Below are positions 27,251 to 36,034 of a stretch of DNA of 64,000 nt, piece by piece. Position numbers and translations under genes: made by a program. The notes below the pieces were generated by a model. That model was given only the letters and a program-made list of their open reading frames with translations, made no database searches and was not told the DNA's origin. How positions within the stretch are numbered: the stretch's first letter is position 1; the number at the start of each line of letters is the position of its first letter. Source of the stretch: Clostridium sp. AWRP (GTDB lineage Bacteria; Bacillota; Clostridia; Clostridiales; Clostridiaceae); contig NZ_CP029758.2 of NCBI RefSeq assembly GCF_004006395.2, positions 2,356,001-2,420,000 of the forward strand, given 5' to 3'.

Positions 27251-27394
27251 ATCTAATCCCCCCATATGATTAGTTTAGTAGTTAATCGTATTTTCAATAA
27301 TCAAAACGCCTAAGATAAAAGTAGTAACTAAAAATAACACTTTAATAATTATTTTATTAATTGAATAACTTTCTTTAAATTTAAGGGACTAGCT

Positions 27395-27437
27395 ATATTT
27401 TTAGTGCTAAAAATATCATATTTTGTGAAACGTTTAC
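27395..27437 (-). promoter_or_regulatory. Permease promoter with cre-like operator and palindrome
   Basis: On the minus strand TGTAAACGTTTCAC (cre-like) lies four bases upstream of a -10-like TATGAT (27415-27420). A perfect palindrome ATATTTTTAG-TG-CTAAAAATAT (27395-27416) overlaps the -10. The element GTAAACGTTTYAC also precedes hutU copy 2 in the same position relative to its -10. Confidence 0.5.
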
Positions 27438-27501
27438 ATTTATAAAAATAATAGTTTTTGATATTATAACATATAAAAGCATAATTTATATAAGGTACTT
27501 G

Positions 27502-27556
27502 ATTTATAGCTGGACGCAAAACAAACTTTATATTGATTTTAATGCCAGCTATAAAT
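27502..27556. repeat. 12-bp inverted repeat
   Basis: ATTTATAGCTGG and CCAGCTATAAAT are perfect complements separated by 31 bp, just beyond the distal end of repeat copy A. There is no T run, so terminator function is unlikely. Confidence 0.5.
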
Positions 27557-27572
27557 ACCTAGTCCCAATTTA

Positions 27573-27808
27573 TTTTATCCGATGGCTACCAACCGTAATC
27601 CCCCCATGGCACACAGCCAAAGCGACTATCACCAAATCAAAGATTTGGGATATCTGCTTTTCTTATAAAGTGGGGGATAACGGCTGCTGCGCCCCTGAAT
27701 AACGATTTTCCCTAAAGGATAACGCCTTCTAAGTGCTAAAGCACTAAGAATCCTGTTAATAAGTTTCAGATGGTAAAAAAACTCACCTGAAATCAAGAAC
27801 TCTGTTTA
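27573..27808 (-). repeat. Structured intergenic repeat, copy A
   Basis: This is the longest of three related non-coding copies (others 47685-47818 and 62076-62218). On the minus strand it runs from TAAACAGAGTTCTT, whose TAA is the hutH stop codon, through a hairpin, an AGTGCTTTAGCACTTA hairpin and ATCGTTATTCAGGGG, to a long stem (CCGTTATCCCCC with GGGGGGATTACGG), ending GGTAGCCATCGGATAAA. It has no coding potential. It looks like a structured RNA or a non-autonomous mobile element. Confidence 0.65.
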
Positions 27809-29329
27809 TATTCCTAATTTTACTTTTTCTTCAACTGCTTTTAGAAGTTCTCCACTTGTTATAATCTCATCACATTTTTCCAATTCTTTGTACATAATCT
27901 TGTCCTTTTCTATAAAACTTACTTTACTTCTTACTACATTATATGCTTCTTGAGTGCCCTTACCTAACTTAAGTCCATCTCTAAAATCTATAGCCTGACA
28001 AGCAGCCATAAGTTCTGTTGCGACTACTCTTGTTGCATTATTTATAATTTGCAAACTCTTTCTTGCTGCAATAGTACCCATACTTACATGATCTTCTTGG
28101 TTAGCTGATGAAGAAATAGAATCTACACTAGCTGGATGTGCAAGCACCTTGTTTTCTGATACCAACGCTGCTGCTGCATACTGTGTAATCATAAATCCTG
28201 AATTAAGCCCACCATTTTTTGCCAAGAACGGAGGTAAATCATTCAATTGGTAATTTACTAATCTTTCTAGTCTTCTTTCTGATATGTTAGCAACTTCTGA
28301 CATGGCAATTCCAAGAAAATCAAAACTTAAAGCCATAGGCTGCCCATGGAAATTTCCTCCTGATATTACATCTGCATTGTCAAATATAATAGGATTATCT
28401 GTAACAGAATTTATCTCTATTTCTACTTTATCTTTAACATAATTTACAGCATCTTTGCTAGCACCATGAACTTGTGGTATACATCTTAAAGTGTAAGCAT
28501 CCTGTACTCTTAGGTCACCTTGATTAGTCATAAAAGAACTGTCTTCTGTTAAATCAATTATATTTTTAGCCGTTTGGATTTGACCTTTATGTGGTCTTAA
28601 CATATGTGTCCTTAAGTCAAAAGCATCTCTTATTCCTCTCAAAGCTTCTACAGTAAGTGCTGCTGTAATATCACTAACCTTTAAAAGATTTATAGCTTTA
28701 TACAAAGCTAATGACCCCACTGCAGTCATTACCTGAGTTCCATTTATAAGAGCTAAACCTTCTTTAGCAACAAGTTCTACTGTAGGTATTCCTGCCTTTT
28801 CCATAGCTTCCTTTCCAGGTAAAATTTCACCTTGAAACTCAGCTTCTCCTTCGCCAAGCATAGGCAATACCATATGTGCTAGAGGAGCTAAATCTCCCGA
28901 TGCTCCTAAGGAACCTTTTTCAGGTATACATGGATGCACACCTTTATTTAACATATCTAAGAGAGTTTCAAAAACACTAAGTCTTATTCCTGAATATCCT
29001 TTAACTAGGTTATTTGCTCTCAATAACATTATTGTCCTTACTACTTCTTTGGGAAAGTTTCGTCCAACACCACAGGCATGAGACATTATTAAGTTTTTCT
29101 GAAGTGTTTTACATTCTTCCCCTGTTATAGTTACATCTGAAAACTTTCCAAATCCTGTAGTAATACCATATTTTATATCATTTCTCTCAACTATACCATC
29201 TACTACTTTTCTTGATTTTTTAATTTTTTCTTTAGCTTCTTCTGTAGCAGAAACCTTATATCCGTTGTATGCAACATTTACAATATCATCTATAGTAAGA
29301 TTTTCTCCATTTAAATTAACAGTTTTCAT
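27806..29329 (-). CDS. hutH: Histidine ammonia-lyase
   Basis: The 507-aa protein has the Ala143-Ser144-Gly145 tripeptide (GSLGASGDLAPLAH) that cyclises to the MIO electrophile, the N-terminal YGITTGFG with the catalytic tyrosine, and NPIIF and SSANQEDHVSMG downstream. It deaminates histidine to urocanate. The start follows AGGAGG. It lies downstream of hutU copy 2 with a 145-bp gap that contains a hutI remnant. Confidence 0.96.
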   Translation of the reverse strand: MKTVNLNGENLTIDDIVNVAYNGYKVSATEEAKEKIKKSRKVVDGIVERNDIKYGITTGFGKFSDVTITGEECKTLQKNLIMSHACGVGRNFPKEVVRTIMLLRANNLVKGYSGIRLSVFETLLDMLNKGVHPCIPEKGSLGASGDLAPLAHMVLPMLGEGEAEFQGEILPGKEAMEKAGIPTVELVAKEGLALINGTQVMTAVGSLALYKAINLLKVSDITAALTVEALRGIRDAFDLRTHMLRPHKGQIQTAKNIIDLTEDSSFMTNQGDLRVQDAYTLRCIPQVHGASKDAVNYVKDKVEIEINSVTDNPIIFDNADVISGGNFHGQPMALSFDFLGIAMSEVANISERRLERLVNYQLNDLPPFLAKNGGLNSGFMITQYAAAALVSENKVLAHPASVDSISSSANQEDHVSMGTIAARKSLQIINNATRVVATELMAACQAIDFRDGLKLGKGTQEAYNVVRSKVSFIEKDKIMYKELEKCDEIITSGELLKAVEEKVKLGI

Positions 29330-29400
29330 ATCTTATATTACCTCCTAATGTCATTATGTCAATTTATTTTCTATAACTTTCTGTTTTTTATCTTTACTTT

Positions 29401-29466
29401 TTAACATGCTAGTTGTCCATTTTGTACTACAATTGTACCATTCTTTACTACAGTATCCAATGTGTT
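29401..29466 (-). pseudogene. hutI: 3' remnant of a second hutI gene
   Basis: Translated on the minus strand, this stretch reads NTLDTVVKNGTIVVQNGQLA followed by Cys and stop. The intact hutI ends NAVDTVVKNGTVVVKNGQLV followed by Tyr and stop. At the DNA level the match to 17577-17642 is also clear. It has no start or upstream frame and ends against the hutU copy 2 stop codon. It is therefore the tail of a former hutI between hutU and hutH. Confidence 0.85.
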
Positions 29467-29474
29467 TAATTCCC

Positions 29475-31502
29475 TTACTTTCGAAAATACTTGCTTACTG
29501 CTTCTTTTACATCTTCTTCATTTGCTAAATATGGAAGGGTTACATGGTCTGTTCCCTTATTGTTTTTATTAAATTCTACTACTGTTTCAATGGCATGCTC
29601 GTTCCTTGCCCAGGAACGTCTTGAAACTCCACTCATTACATCCCAGCTTAATGCTGATTTTATTATCTCATCTGCTTTATAGCTTCCATCAAGTACAAGT
29701 CCAAAACCTCCATTTATAGACTTTCCTACTCCAACTCCGCCTCCATTGTGCAGTGCAACCAGGCTCATTCCCCTTGCTGCATTTCCTGCATAACACTGGA
29801 CAGCCATATCTGCCATTACATTACTTCCATCTTTAATATTTGAAGTCTCTCTAAATGGAGAGTCTGTTCCACTTACATCATGGTGGTCTCTTCCCATCAT
29901 TACAGGTCCAATTTCACCCTTTCTTACCATTTCATTAAACTTAAGTGCAATCTTTATTCTTCCAGTTGCATCCTGGTATAGTATCCTTGCCTGGGTTCCA
30001 ACTACCAGCTCATTCTTTTCTGCATCCCTTATCCAGTTATAGTTATCTCTATCCTGGTACCTTCTGTTTGGATCTATACATTCCATGGCAGCTTTATCTG
30101 TTTTTATTAAATCTTCACTCTTTCCACTTAAACATACCCATCTAAATGGTCCATATCCATAATCAAAAAGTTGTGGTCCCATTATATCCTCTACATAGGA
30201 AGGGAATATGAATCCATCCTTTTCATCTATTCCGTTTTTGGATATTTCTTTAACTCCTGCATCATATACTGCTTTCATAAAGGAATTTCCATAGTCAAAG
30301 AAATATGTTCCCTTATCTACAAGGGCTTTTATCAATTCAAAATGTCTTCTCAAACTCTTGTCTACTAATTTATCAAATTTTTCCCTGTCTTCTGCAAGAA
30401 GTCTTGTCCTTTCTTCAAAGCTAATTCCCTGAGGACAGTATCCTCCTTCATATACAGCATGACAGGATGTCTGGTCTGACAGTAATTCTACTTTTATATT
30501 ATTTTTAACTACATATTCCAGCAAGTCCACTATGTTTCCATGGTATGCAATGGACATAGGTTCTTTTTTCTCCATGTACTCCTTTGCAACCTTAAATATC
30601 CTATCAAGATCAGAGGAGCATTCCTTCACCCATCCCTGGTTAAGTCTTGTGTCAATTCTTGACTGGTCTACTTCTGCTATTATACCTACCCCATTTGCTA
30701 TTTCTATAGCTTTTGGCTGGGCTCCACTCATTCCTCCAAGACCTGAAGTTATAAATAGATGGCCTCTCAAGTCTCCATCATTTGGAATACCAAGCTTCAT
30801 TCTTCCTGCATTTAACAATGTATTAAACGTTCCATGAACTATTCCCTGAGGTCCTATATACATCCATCCTCCTGCTGTCATCTGTCCATAGTTTGCTACT
30901 CCCATTTCTTCTGCTATTTCCCAATCCTTTGGATTGTCAAACATTCCAACCATCATGGCATTTGTTATTATTACCCTAGGTGCTTCCGGTTTTGACTTAA
31001 ATAATCCAAGGGGATGTCCTGATTCAACTACCAAAGTTTGGTCCTGTGTCATAATCTCCAAATATTTTTTTATAAGCCTGTACTGCATCCAGTTCTGGCA
31101 TACGCTTCCTGTTTCTCCGTAAGTAACTAATTCATAAGGATATAAAGCTACCTCAAAATCAAGATTATTATCTATCATTACCTGAAAAGCTTTCCCCTCT
31201 GTACACTTTCCCTTATACTCGTCTATAGGTTTTCCATGTATTCTTCCTTCAGGCCTGAATCTATAGCCATAAATTCTTCCCCTTGTAGTAAGTTCTTCTA
31301 GAAATTCTGGTATTAATTGTTTATGATATTCTGGTGGGATATACCTAAGTGCATTTTTCAAAGCAATTTCCGTCTGGGATTGTGTCAAATTGAATCCCCT
31401 GTCCGGTGCCCTCCTGATGCCCTCCACGAATTTTGGCATTTCAGGTAATTCATTATCTAGTTTTACAGTCATAGCTTCACTAACATCAATATTTTTGATC
31501 AT
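29475..31502 (-). CDS. hutU: Urocanate hydratase, copy 2
   Basis: This 675-aa enzyme is almost identical to the product of copy 1 (672 of 675 residues by eye). DNA differences are few and sit close to the two ends of the gene, while the central 1.7-1.8 kb shows none on inspection. The start is the ATG at 31500-31502 behind GGGAGGG; the in-frame start at 31538 is less likely. It leads the hutU-(hutI remnant)-hutH unit and is divergent from the BTAD regulator. Confidence 0.95.
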   Translation of the reverse strand: MIKNIDVSEAMTVKLDNELPEMPKFVEGIRRAPDRGFNLTQSQTEIALKNALRYIPPEYHKQLIPEFLEELTTRGRIYGYRFRPEGRIHGKPIDEYKGKCTEGKAFQVMIDNNLDFEVALYPYELVTYGETGSVCQNWMQYRLIKKYLEIMTQDQTLVVESGHPLGLFKSKPEAPRVIITNAMMVGMFDNPKDWEIAEEMGVANYGQMTAGGWMYIGPQGIVHGTFNTLLNAGRMKLGIPNDGDLRGHLFITSGLGGMSGAQPKAIEIANGVGIIAEVDQSRIDTRLNQGWVKECSSDLDRIFKVAKEYMEKKEPMSIAYHGNIVDLLEYVVKNNIKVELLSDQTSCHAVYEGGYCPQGISFEERTRLLAEDREKFDKLVDKSLRRHFELIKALVDKGTYFFDYGNSFMKAVYDAGVKEISKNGIDEKDGFIFPSYVEDIMGPQLFDYGYGPFRWVCLSGKSEDLIKTDKAAMECIDPNRRYQDRDNYNWIRDAEKNELVVGTQARILYQDATGRIKIALKFNEMVRKGEIGPVMMGRDHHDVSGTDSPFRETSNIKDGSNVMADMAVQCYAGNAARGMSLVALHNGGGVGVGKSINGGFGLVLDGSYKADEIIKSALSWDVMSGVSRRSWARNEHAIETVVEFNKNNKGTDHVTLPYLANEEDVKEAVSKYFRK

Positions 31503-31587
31503 AATGTGCCCTCCCATGTTATCTATAAATAATTTCATTATATTTAAATTATTTCTAATATACAGAATATAATGAAATATCTGTTTG

Positions 31588-31628
31588 ATTATATAGTAAA
31601 ACGTTTACGTCTTTAAAAAGTCAAATTT
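31588..31628 (-). promoter_or_regulatory. hutU copy 2 promoter with operator and conserved box
   Basis: On the minus strand a -10 TATAAT (31588-31593) is preceded two bases upstream by GTAAACGTTTTAC (31596-31608), the same element as in the permease promoter. The block AAATTTGACTTTTTAAAGACG (31608-31628) matches the upstream box of hutU copy 1 at 17 of 21 positions. The divergent region 31503-31846 contains no gene. Confidence 0.5.
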
Positions 31629-31846
31629 GTCTAAAACGTGAATAAAATATTTCTCAATTTTTTTGGATTGTAGGTGCTTAATTCATTGTATAAATTTTAA
31701 CAATGAAAATTTACTTTAGTAATGGAAATTTACCTTAATATTGTATTATAATATAATAAAAATACTAAATAATTTATATATTAAATATTAAATTAATAAA
31801 ATGTATGTGTATTTATTAAAATATATGTTATGGGAGAAGGGATATA

Positions 31847-34800
31847 TTGAACATTATATATGTAAAAATGTTAGGAAATTTTAATGTAACTCTAAATAAT
31901 AATAAAATTTTGTTTCCATATAGCAAAGTGCAAGCACTCTTTTGTTATTTAATTATTAATAAAGAATGTACAAGGGAAAAATTAGCTGGTCTTTTATGGC
32001 CAGAAGAAGAAGAAAATATAGCAAAAAAAAATTTAAGAAATGCTATTTATAAAATTAAAAAAGCTTTTAACTTAGAAATATTAATATCCCCAAGAAAATC
32101 AACAGTTATGATAAATCCTGATATACAAATAAAAACAGATGTAGATGACTTTTTGAATAATAAATATCAATTGGACTTATATAAGGGACATTTTTTAACT
32201 GGATTTTATGTAAAAAACGCAGAAAATTTTCAAACTTGGGTGCTAGAAGCTAGAGAACATTTCCAGCAAATATACATAAATAAATTAAAAAAAAGTATCT
32301 CTATTGAAAAAGAAAATAAAAACTATAGTAAAGTGGAAACCTATTGTAAAGCATTGATAAAAATGGATGAATTTGATGAAGAGCCCTACATAGAATTGAT
32401 GAAAAGTTTAAAAAACAGCCACAAATACAATAAAGCCATTGAAGTATATCATAAACTTTCAGAAATTTTAAATAGAGAATTAAATGTAGAACCTCAGACA
32501 AGTACAAAAAAACTATTTAATGAGATATTAAACGAAATGAGTCTTACAAATTGTAATTTAAAATCAAAAGAATTCTTTTTTGGTAGATATAAACAGTTAA
32601 AATATTTAGAAGATGTTTACTTAAAATTTAAAGATGATATAGGTGGAAAATCTATTTTAATACTAGGTGAAGCTGGTATTGGCAAAACAAAACTTAAAGA
32701 AAAGTTCTTAGAAAGTATTTCTAAAGATAACATATTTATTTTAGAAACATCTTGTTATCAATTTGAAAAAGAATATATATTAAAACCTTGGAATAATATC
32801 ATACTAAAATTATCAAAAATAATAAAAATGAATAATATAAATATACCTCTATCTTGTGAAAATATAATAGCTAGCTTTTTCCCTGAATTTAGCAAAAATT
32901 ATTCAGACAATTTAAAACTTATTGAAGGCAATAATTTGAAATATGAAATAATAGGAAATGCCTTAGGAGATATTCTAAAGATAATTAGTTCTTATAAAAA
33001 AATACTGTTAGTATTTGAGGATATTCAATGGTTGGATTCAATGAGCCTATCTCTTTTAAATAGTATACTCTTAAGCGAATCTAAAAATATAATCTTAATT
33101 TCTACTTGTAGAAATGAATATAATGAAGAACTAGATAAATTCATAACTTCTATGAACAGATATAATAAATTAAATACACTTAAATTAGAAAGACTCAATC
33201 ATATAGAAACAGAAGATTTTATAAAAAAAGCACTACCTAACTACAATTTGTCTAAAAAAATGACAAATAAAATATACAGTGAAACAGAAGGGAATCTATT
33301 CTTTTTAACTGAATACATGAATATAATAAAATCCAATGGAAATATAAATTTAATGTCCTCTAAAATGCAAGATATATTAAGAAGCAGATATTTAGATGTT
33401 TCTGAGGACGGTAGAAAGATTTTAAACATATGTTCAATGTTTTTTGATGAAGTACCCCTTGACATACTAGCCAGCATTATTGGCAAAGATGAACTGGAAA
33501 TAATTGATGTGGTTGAAGAACTGGAAAACAAATTTATACTTAAGGAAATACTAAATGACAATAATATAAGCTTAAAATTTACCCACCAAAAGTTTAGAGA
33601 GTTCATATACTCAAACCAATCCATGGCCAGGAAAAAGATCTTACATAATAAAATAGGTGAACTTTTGGAGAAAAACATTATTAATGATAAAAATGATTTA
33701 AATACTTATTATAAATTAATATATCATTTTTCAAATTCCAATAATCATGTTAAAGAACTTAAATACAGTATGAAAAATTTGAACATATATCTTAGTTTCA
33801 GCCATGAACTCTTTCCTGTACTTCATTATGGTGAAAATAAGTACAGCAATTTGTACTTTAATGATGAAAAAACTTTGAAAAGTTTAGAGAAAGTGGAAAA
33901 ACTCTTAGCTAAAGTTGAAAATCAAAGTAGATCCAAGGAAACTGTAGATTTAGAAATAACATTCTTACTTATGAAAGGCAGATACTTAATTAAAATAGGA
34001 GAGTACGAAAACGGGACTTCCATAATAAAAAATATGATAGATAAAGCTCTTAACATAGACGCTCTTAGTTACGCCATTGAAGGTTATAAACAAATGATTT
34101 ATTATTGTATTCAAACTTATAACGTAGAAAACATGATTATGTACATAAACCTAGCACTTTCCATTGCCAAAGAACAAAACTATGAAGATGAAAAAGCCAT
34201 ACTATTAAAATTAAAAGCTCTTTATAATAATATGTGTGGTAATTATAAGGAAGCAGAAAAACTGTTAAATGAAGCAATACATATATTTACTAGAGATGCA
34301 ATAACATCGGACAAATATGTACTTAACATAGCTGCTTGTTACAATTACATAGGTGAAATTAGGAGACACTCCCTAGAATTTTCTAAAGCTATCTGCTACT
34401 ACGATAAGGCCATTAAAATATGTGACGGTAAAGGTGTTATGTCCAGCACTGCTATATTTAATATAAATGCAGGTGAAACAGCCTTTGACATGGGAAATTA
34501 TGCTGCCGCAAATGAGTACTTTAAAAGGTCTCTTAATATATACAATCATTTTGATTTAGTTTGGGGACGTTCTATAGCTGAGGCTTTTATGGCTTTACTA
34601 AAAATAAATGAGAAAAACTACATTAAAGCTTTAAGCTACTTAAAGGATGCCCATACTCACTCTGAGATGTTAAAGAGTCCCCATGAAATAGGACTAGTTT
34701 ACCGGGTAAAAGCCGAAATAAGTACACAACTTAGAGAAAACAAGGAACTAAATACTATATTTAAAGAATATCTCCCTGAAAATACAAAAAAATATTGCAA

Positions 34801-34879
34801 TATAGGCATTGACTATTTAAAAAAGTCTCTAGATAACTATGAAATTGATGTACTTATAAAATTAAAGGATAAAATTTAA
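31847..34879 (+). CDS. BTAD-AAA-TPR transcriptional regulator (SARP/AfsR-like), candidate hut regulator
   Basis: The product is 1010 aa. Residues about 1-95 are an OmpR/SARP-like winged helix; about 95-235 the bacterial transcriptional activation domain (BTAD; KALIKMDEFDEEPYIELM). Next comes an AAA/STAND ATPase with Walker A GEAGIGKT (about 274-281) and Walker B LLVFEDIQWLDS, then C-terminal TPR-like repeats (about 640-1000). Such proteins are ATP-dependent activators. It is divergent from hutU copy 2 and next to ftcD, so control of histidine use is likely but inferred. The start is TTG behind GGGAGAAGGG. Confidence 0.85.
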   Translation: MNIIYVKMLGNFNVTLNNNKILFPYSKVQALFCYLIINKECTREKLAGLLWPEEEENIAKKNLRNAIYKIKKAFNLEILISPRKSTVMINPDIQIKTDVDDFLNNKYQLDLYKGHFLTGFYVKNAENFQTWVLEAREHFQQIYINKLKKSISIEKENKNYSKVETYCKALIKMDEFDEEPYIELMKSLKNSHKYNKAIEVYHKLSEILNRELNVEPQTSTKKLFNEILNEMSLTNCNLKSKEFFFGRYKQLKYLEDVYLKFKDDIGGKSILILGEAGIGKTKLKEKFLESISKDNIFILETSCYQFEKEYILKPWNNIILKLSKIIKMNNINIPLSCENIIASFFPEFSKNYSDNLKLIEGNNLKYEIIGNALGDILKIISSYKKILLVFEDIQWLDSMSLSLLNSILLSESKNIILISTCRNEYNEELDKFITSMNRYNKLNTLKLERLNHIETEDFIKKALPNYNLSKKMTNKIYSETEGNLFFLTEYMNIIKSNGNINLMSSKMQDILRSRYLDVSEDGRKILNICSMFFDEVPLDILASIIGKDELEIIDVVEELENKFILKEILNDNNISLKFTHQKFREFIYSNQSMARKKILHNKIGELLEKNIINDKNDLNTYYKLIYHFSNSNNHVKELKYSMKNLNIYLSFSHELFPVLHYGENKYSNLYFNDEKTLKSLEKVEKLLAKVENQSRSKETVDLEITFLLMKGRYLIKIGEYENGTSIIKNMIDKALNIDALSYAIEGYKQMIYYCIQTYNVENMIMYINLALSIAKEQNYEDEKAILLKLKALYNNMCGNYKEAEKLLNEAIHIFTRDAITSDKYVLNIAACYNYIGEIRRHSLEFSKAICYYDKAIKICDGKGVMSSTAIFNINAGETAFDMGNYAAANEYFKRSLNIYNHFDLVWGRSIAEAFMALLKINEKNYIKALSYLKDAHTHSEMLKSPHEIGLVYRVKAEISTQLRENKELNTIFKEYLPENTKKYCNIGIDYLKKSLDNYEIDVLIKLKDKI

Positions 34880-34898
34880 TTTGCATTATGTAAATATA

Positions 34899-34942
34899 AC
34901 TGCAGTTGATTGTTTTTAAGTAAAACTCAACTGCAGTCTTTT
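34899..34942. terminator. Terminator between the BTAD regulator and ftcD
   Basis: ACTGCAGTTGA/TCAACTGCAGT stem with CTTTT after it, between convergent genes. Confidence 0.7.
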
Positions 34943-34952
34943 AAGTTAAAAT

Positions 34953-35849
34953 TTATTCACTTAGTCTGGATTCAAGTACTTGATCTACACTAAAGTTTTC
35001 TATTTGAAGGTAATATTCTGCACAATCTAACAAAGCTTTCATAGGAACTAAACCTATAACTTCACTTCCTACTATAGGTACTCCATATCTTTTAGCTTCC
35101 ATTCTAACCATTTCCTGTGCAGTATATATAGGAGTCTTTTCATAGTTTACTAAGTTCATAGATACCTGAACTATATTTCTTTCAGTTACCTTTACTCCTA
35201 CAGCCTTAACATATCTTAATCCTCCACCTATGTATCTTATTTTTTTAGCAATAGCATTAGCTATTTCTATATTATCTGTACCTAAGTTCACATTATATGC
35301 TATAAGTGGAAATCTAGCTCCTATAACTGTAGCTCCGCTTTTTACATTCATCTCACAAGGTCCAAAATCTGGTTTCCATTCAGGTTGTTTTATTTTTTCA
35401 AAAAATCCCTCATATTGTCCTTTCCTAATAGCAGCTAAATTTCTTCTTTCTTCAGATGTAGCTGCATCTTCGTATAAGTAAACTGGAATTTTCAATTCTT
35501 CTCCTACTCTTTTTCCAAGCTTTTTAGAAATTTCAACACATTCTTCTGTAGTGACATCTTTAATAGGTATAAATGGAACTACATCAGTAGCTCCCATTCT
35601 AGGATGGGCACCTTGATGATTTCTCATATCAATAAGCTCAGCAGCTTTTTTTATAAGCTTAAATGCGGCTTCTTCTACTTCTTCTGGTCCGCCCAAGAAA
35701 GTTACTACAGATCTATTATGGTCTTTATCTGATGAATAATCTAAAAGTTTAACACCTTCAGTTTTTCTAACTTCATCTACAATGCTTTCTATTACCTCTT
35801 TATTTCTTCCTTCACTAAAGTTTGGGACACACTCTACCAATTTTGACAT
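34953..35849 (-). CDS. ftcD: Glutamate formiminotransferase
   Basis: The 298-aa protein is the stand-alone formiminotransferase domain: KLVECVPNFSEGRN at the N-terminus, DHNRSVVTF, HQGAHPRMGATDVVPF and GARFPLIAYNVNL. It moves the formimino group of formiminoglutamate to THF, and FchA completes the route. The ATG at 35847-35849 follows AAGGAGG at good spacing; an in-frame start 16 codons upstream adds a non-homologous leader. It is convergent with the BTAD regulator gene and about 17 kb from fchA. Confidence 0.93.
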   Translation of the reverse strand: MSKLVECVPNFSEGRNKEVIESIVDEVRKTEGVKLLDYSSDKDHNRSVVTFLGGPEEVEEAAFKLIKKAAELIDMRNHQGAHPRMGATDVVPFIPIKDVTTEECVEISKKLGKRVGEELKIPVYLYEDAATSEERRNLAAIRKGQYEGFFEKIKQPEWKPDFGPCEMNVKSGATVIGARFPLIAYNVNLGTDNIEIANAIAKKIRYIGGGLRYVKAVGVKVTERNIVQVSMNLVNYEKTPIYTAQEMVRMEAKRYGVPIVGSEVIGLVPMKALLDCAEYYLQIENFSVDQVLESRLSE

Positions 35850-35993
35850 ATCAACTGCCTCCTTAAATTTACTGTGGCTTATTATCTTAGTTTTCATTTA
35901 GTATAAATTAAGTACATCTTTAAAACGTCTATAAGTACTTAAAGATGAAAGATTTATATATGATATTTTAGACGCAATTACTGCATAAAAATA

Positions 35994-36022
35994 TGCTGCT
36001 ATAAAATAATTTTACAGCAGCG
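35994..36022 (-). terminator. argD operon terminator
   Basis: GCTGCTGTAAAATTATTTTATAGCAGC-type stem (arms GCTGCT/AGCAGC with an inner TAAAAT/ATTTTA) followed by TATTTTTAT on the minus strand, 13 bp after the argD stop. Confidence 0.75.
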
Positions 36023-36034
36023 TAAAAATATAAA

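Noticed and set aside
27573..27808. Repeat copy A as a plain hutH terminator
   Set aside because: It is 236 bp with several stems and has relatives after unrelated genes; the part next to the stop codon has no T run.
29945..31122. Plus-strand frames repeated identically in both hutU copies
   Set aside because: They are identical only because the two hutU genes are nearly identical; no independent support for coding.
23488..31502. Duplicate hutU as an assembly artefact
   Set aside because: The flanks, leaders and gene-end substitutions differ between copies and a hutI remnant adjoins only one, so a simple misassembly is unlikely, though long reads would settle it.
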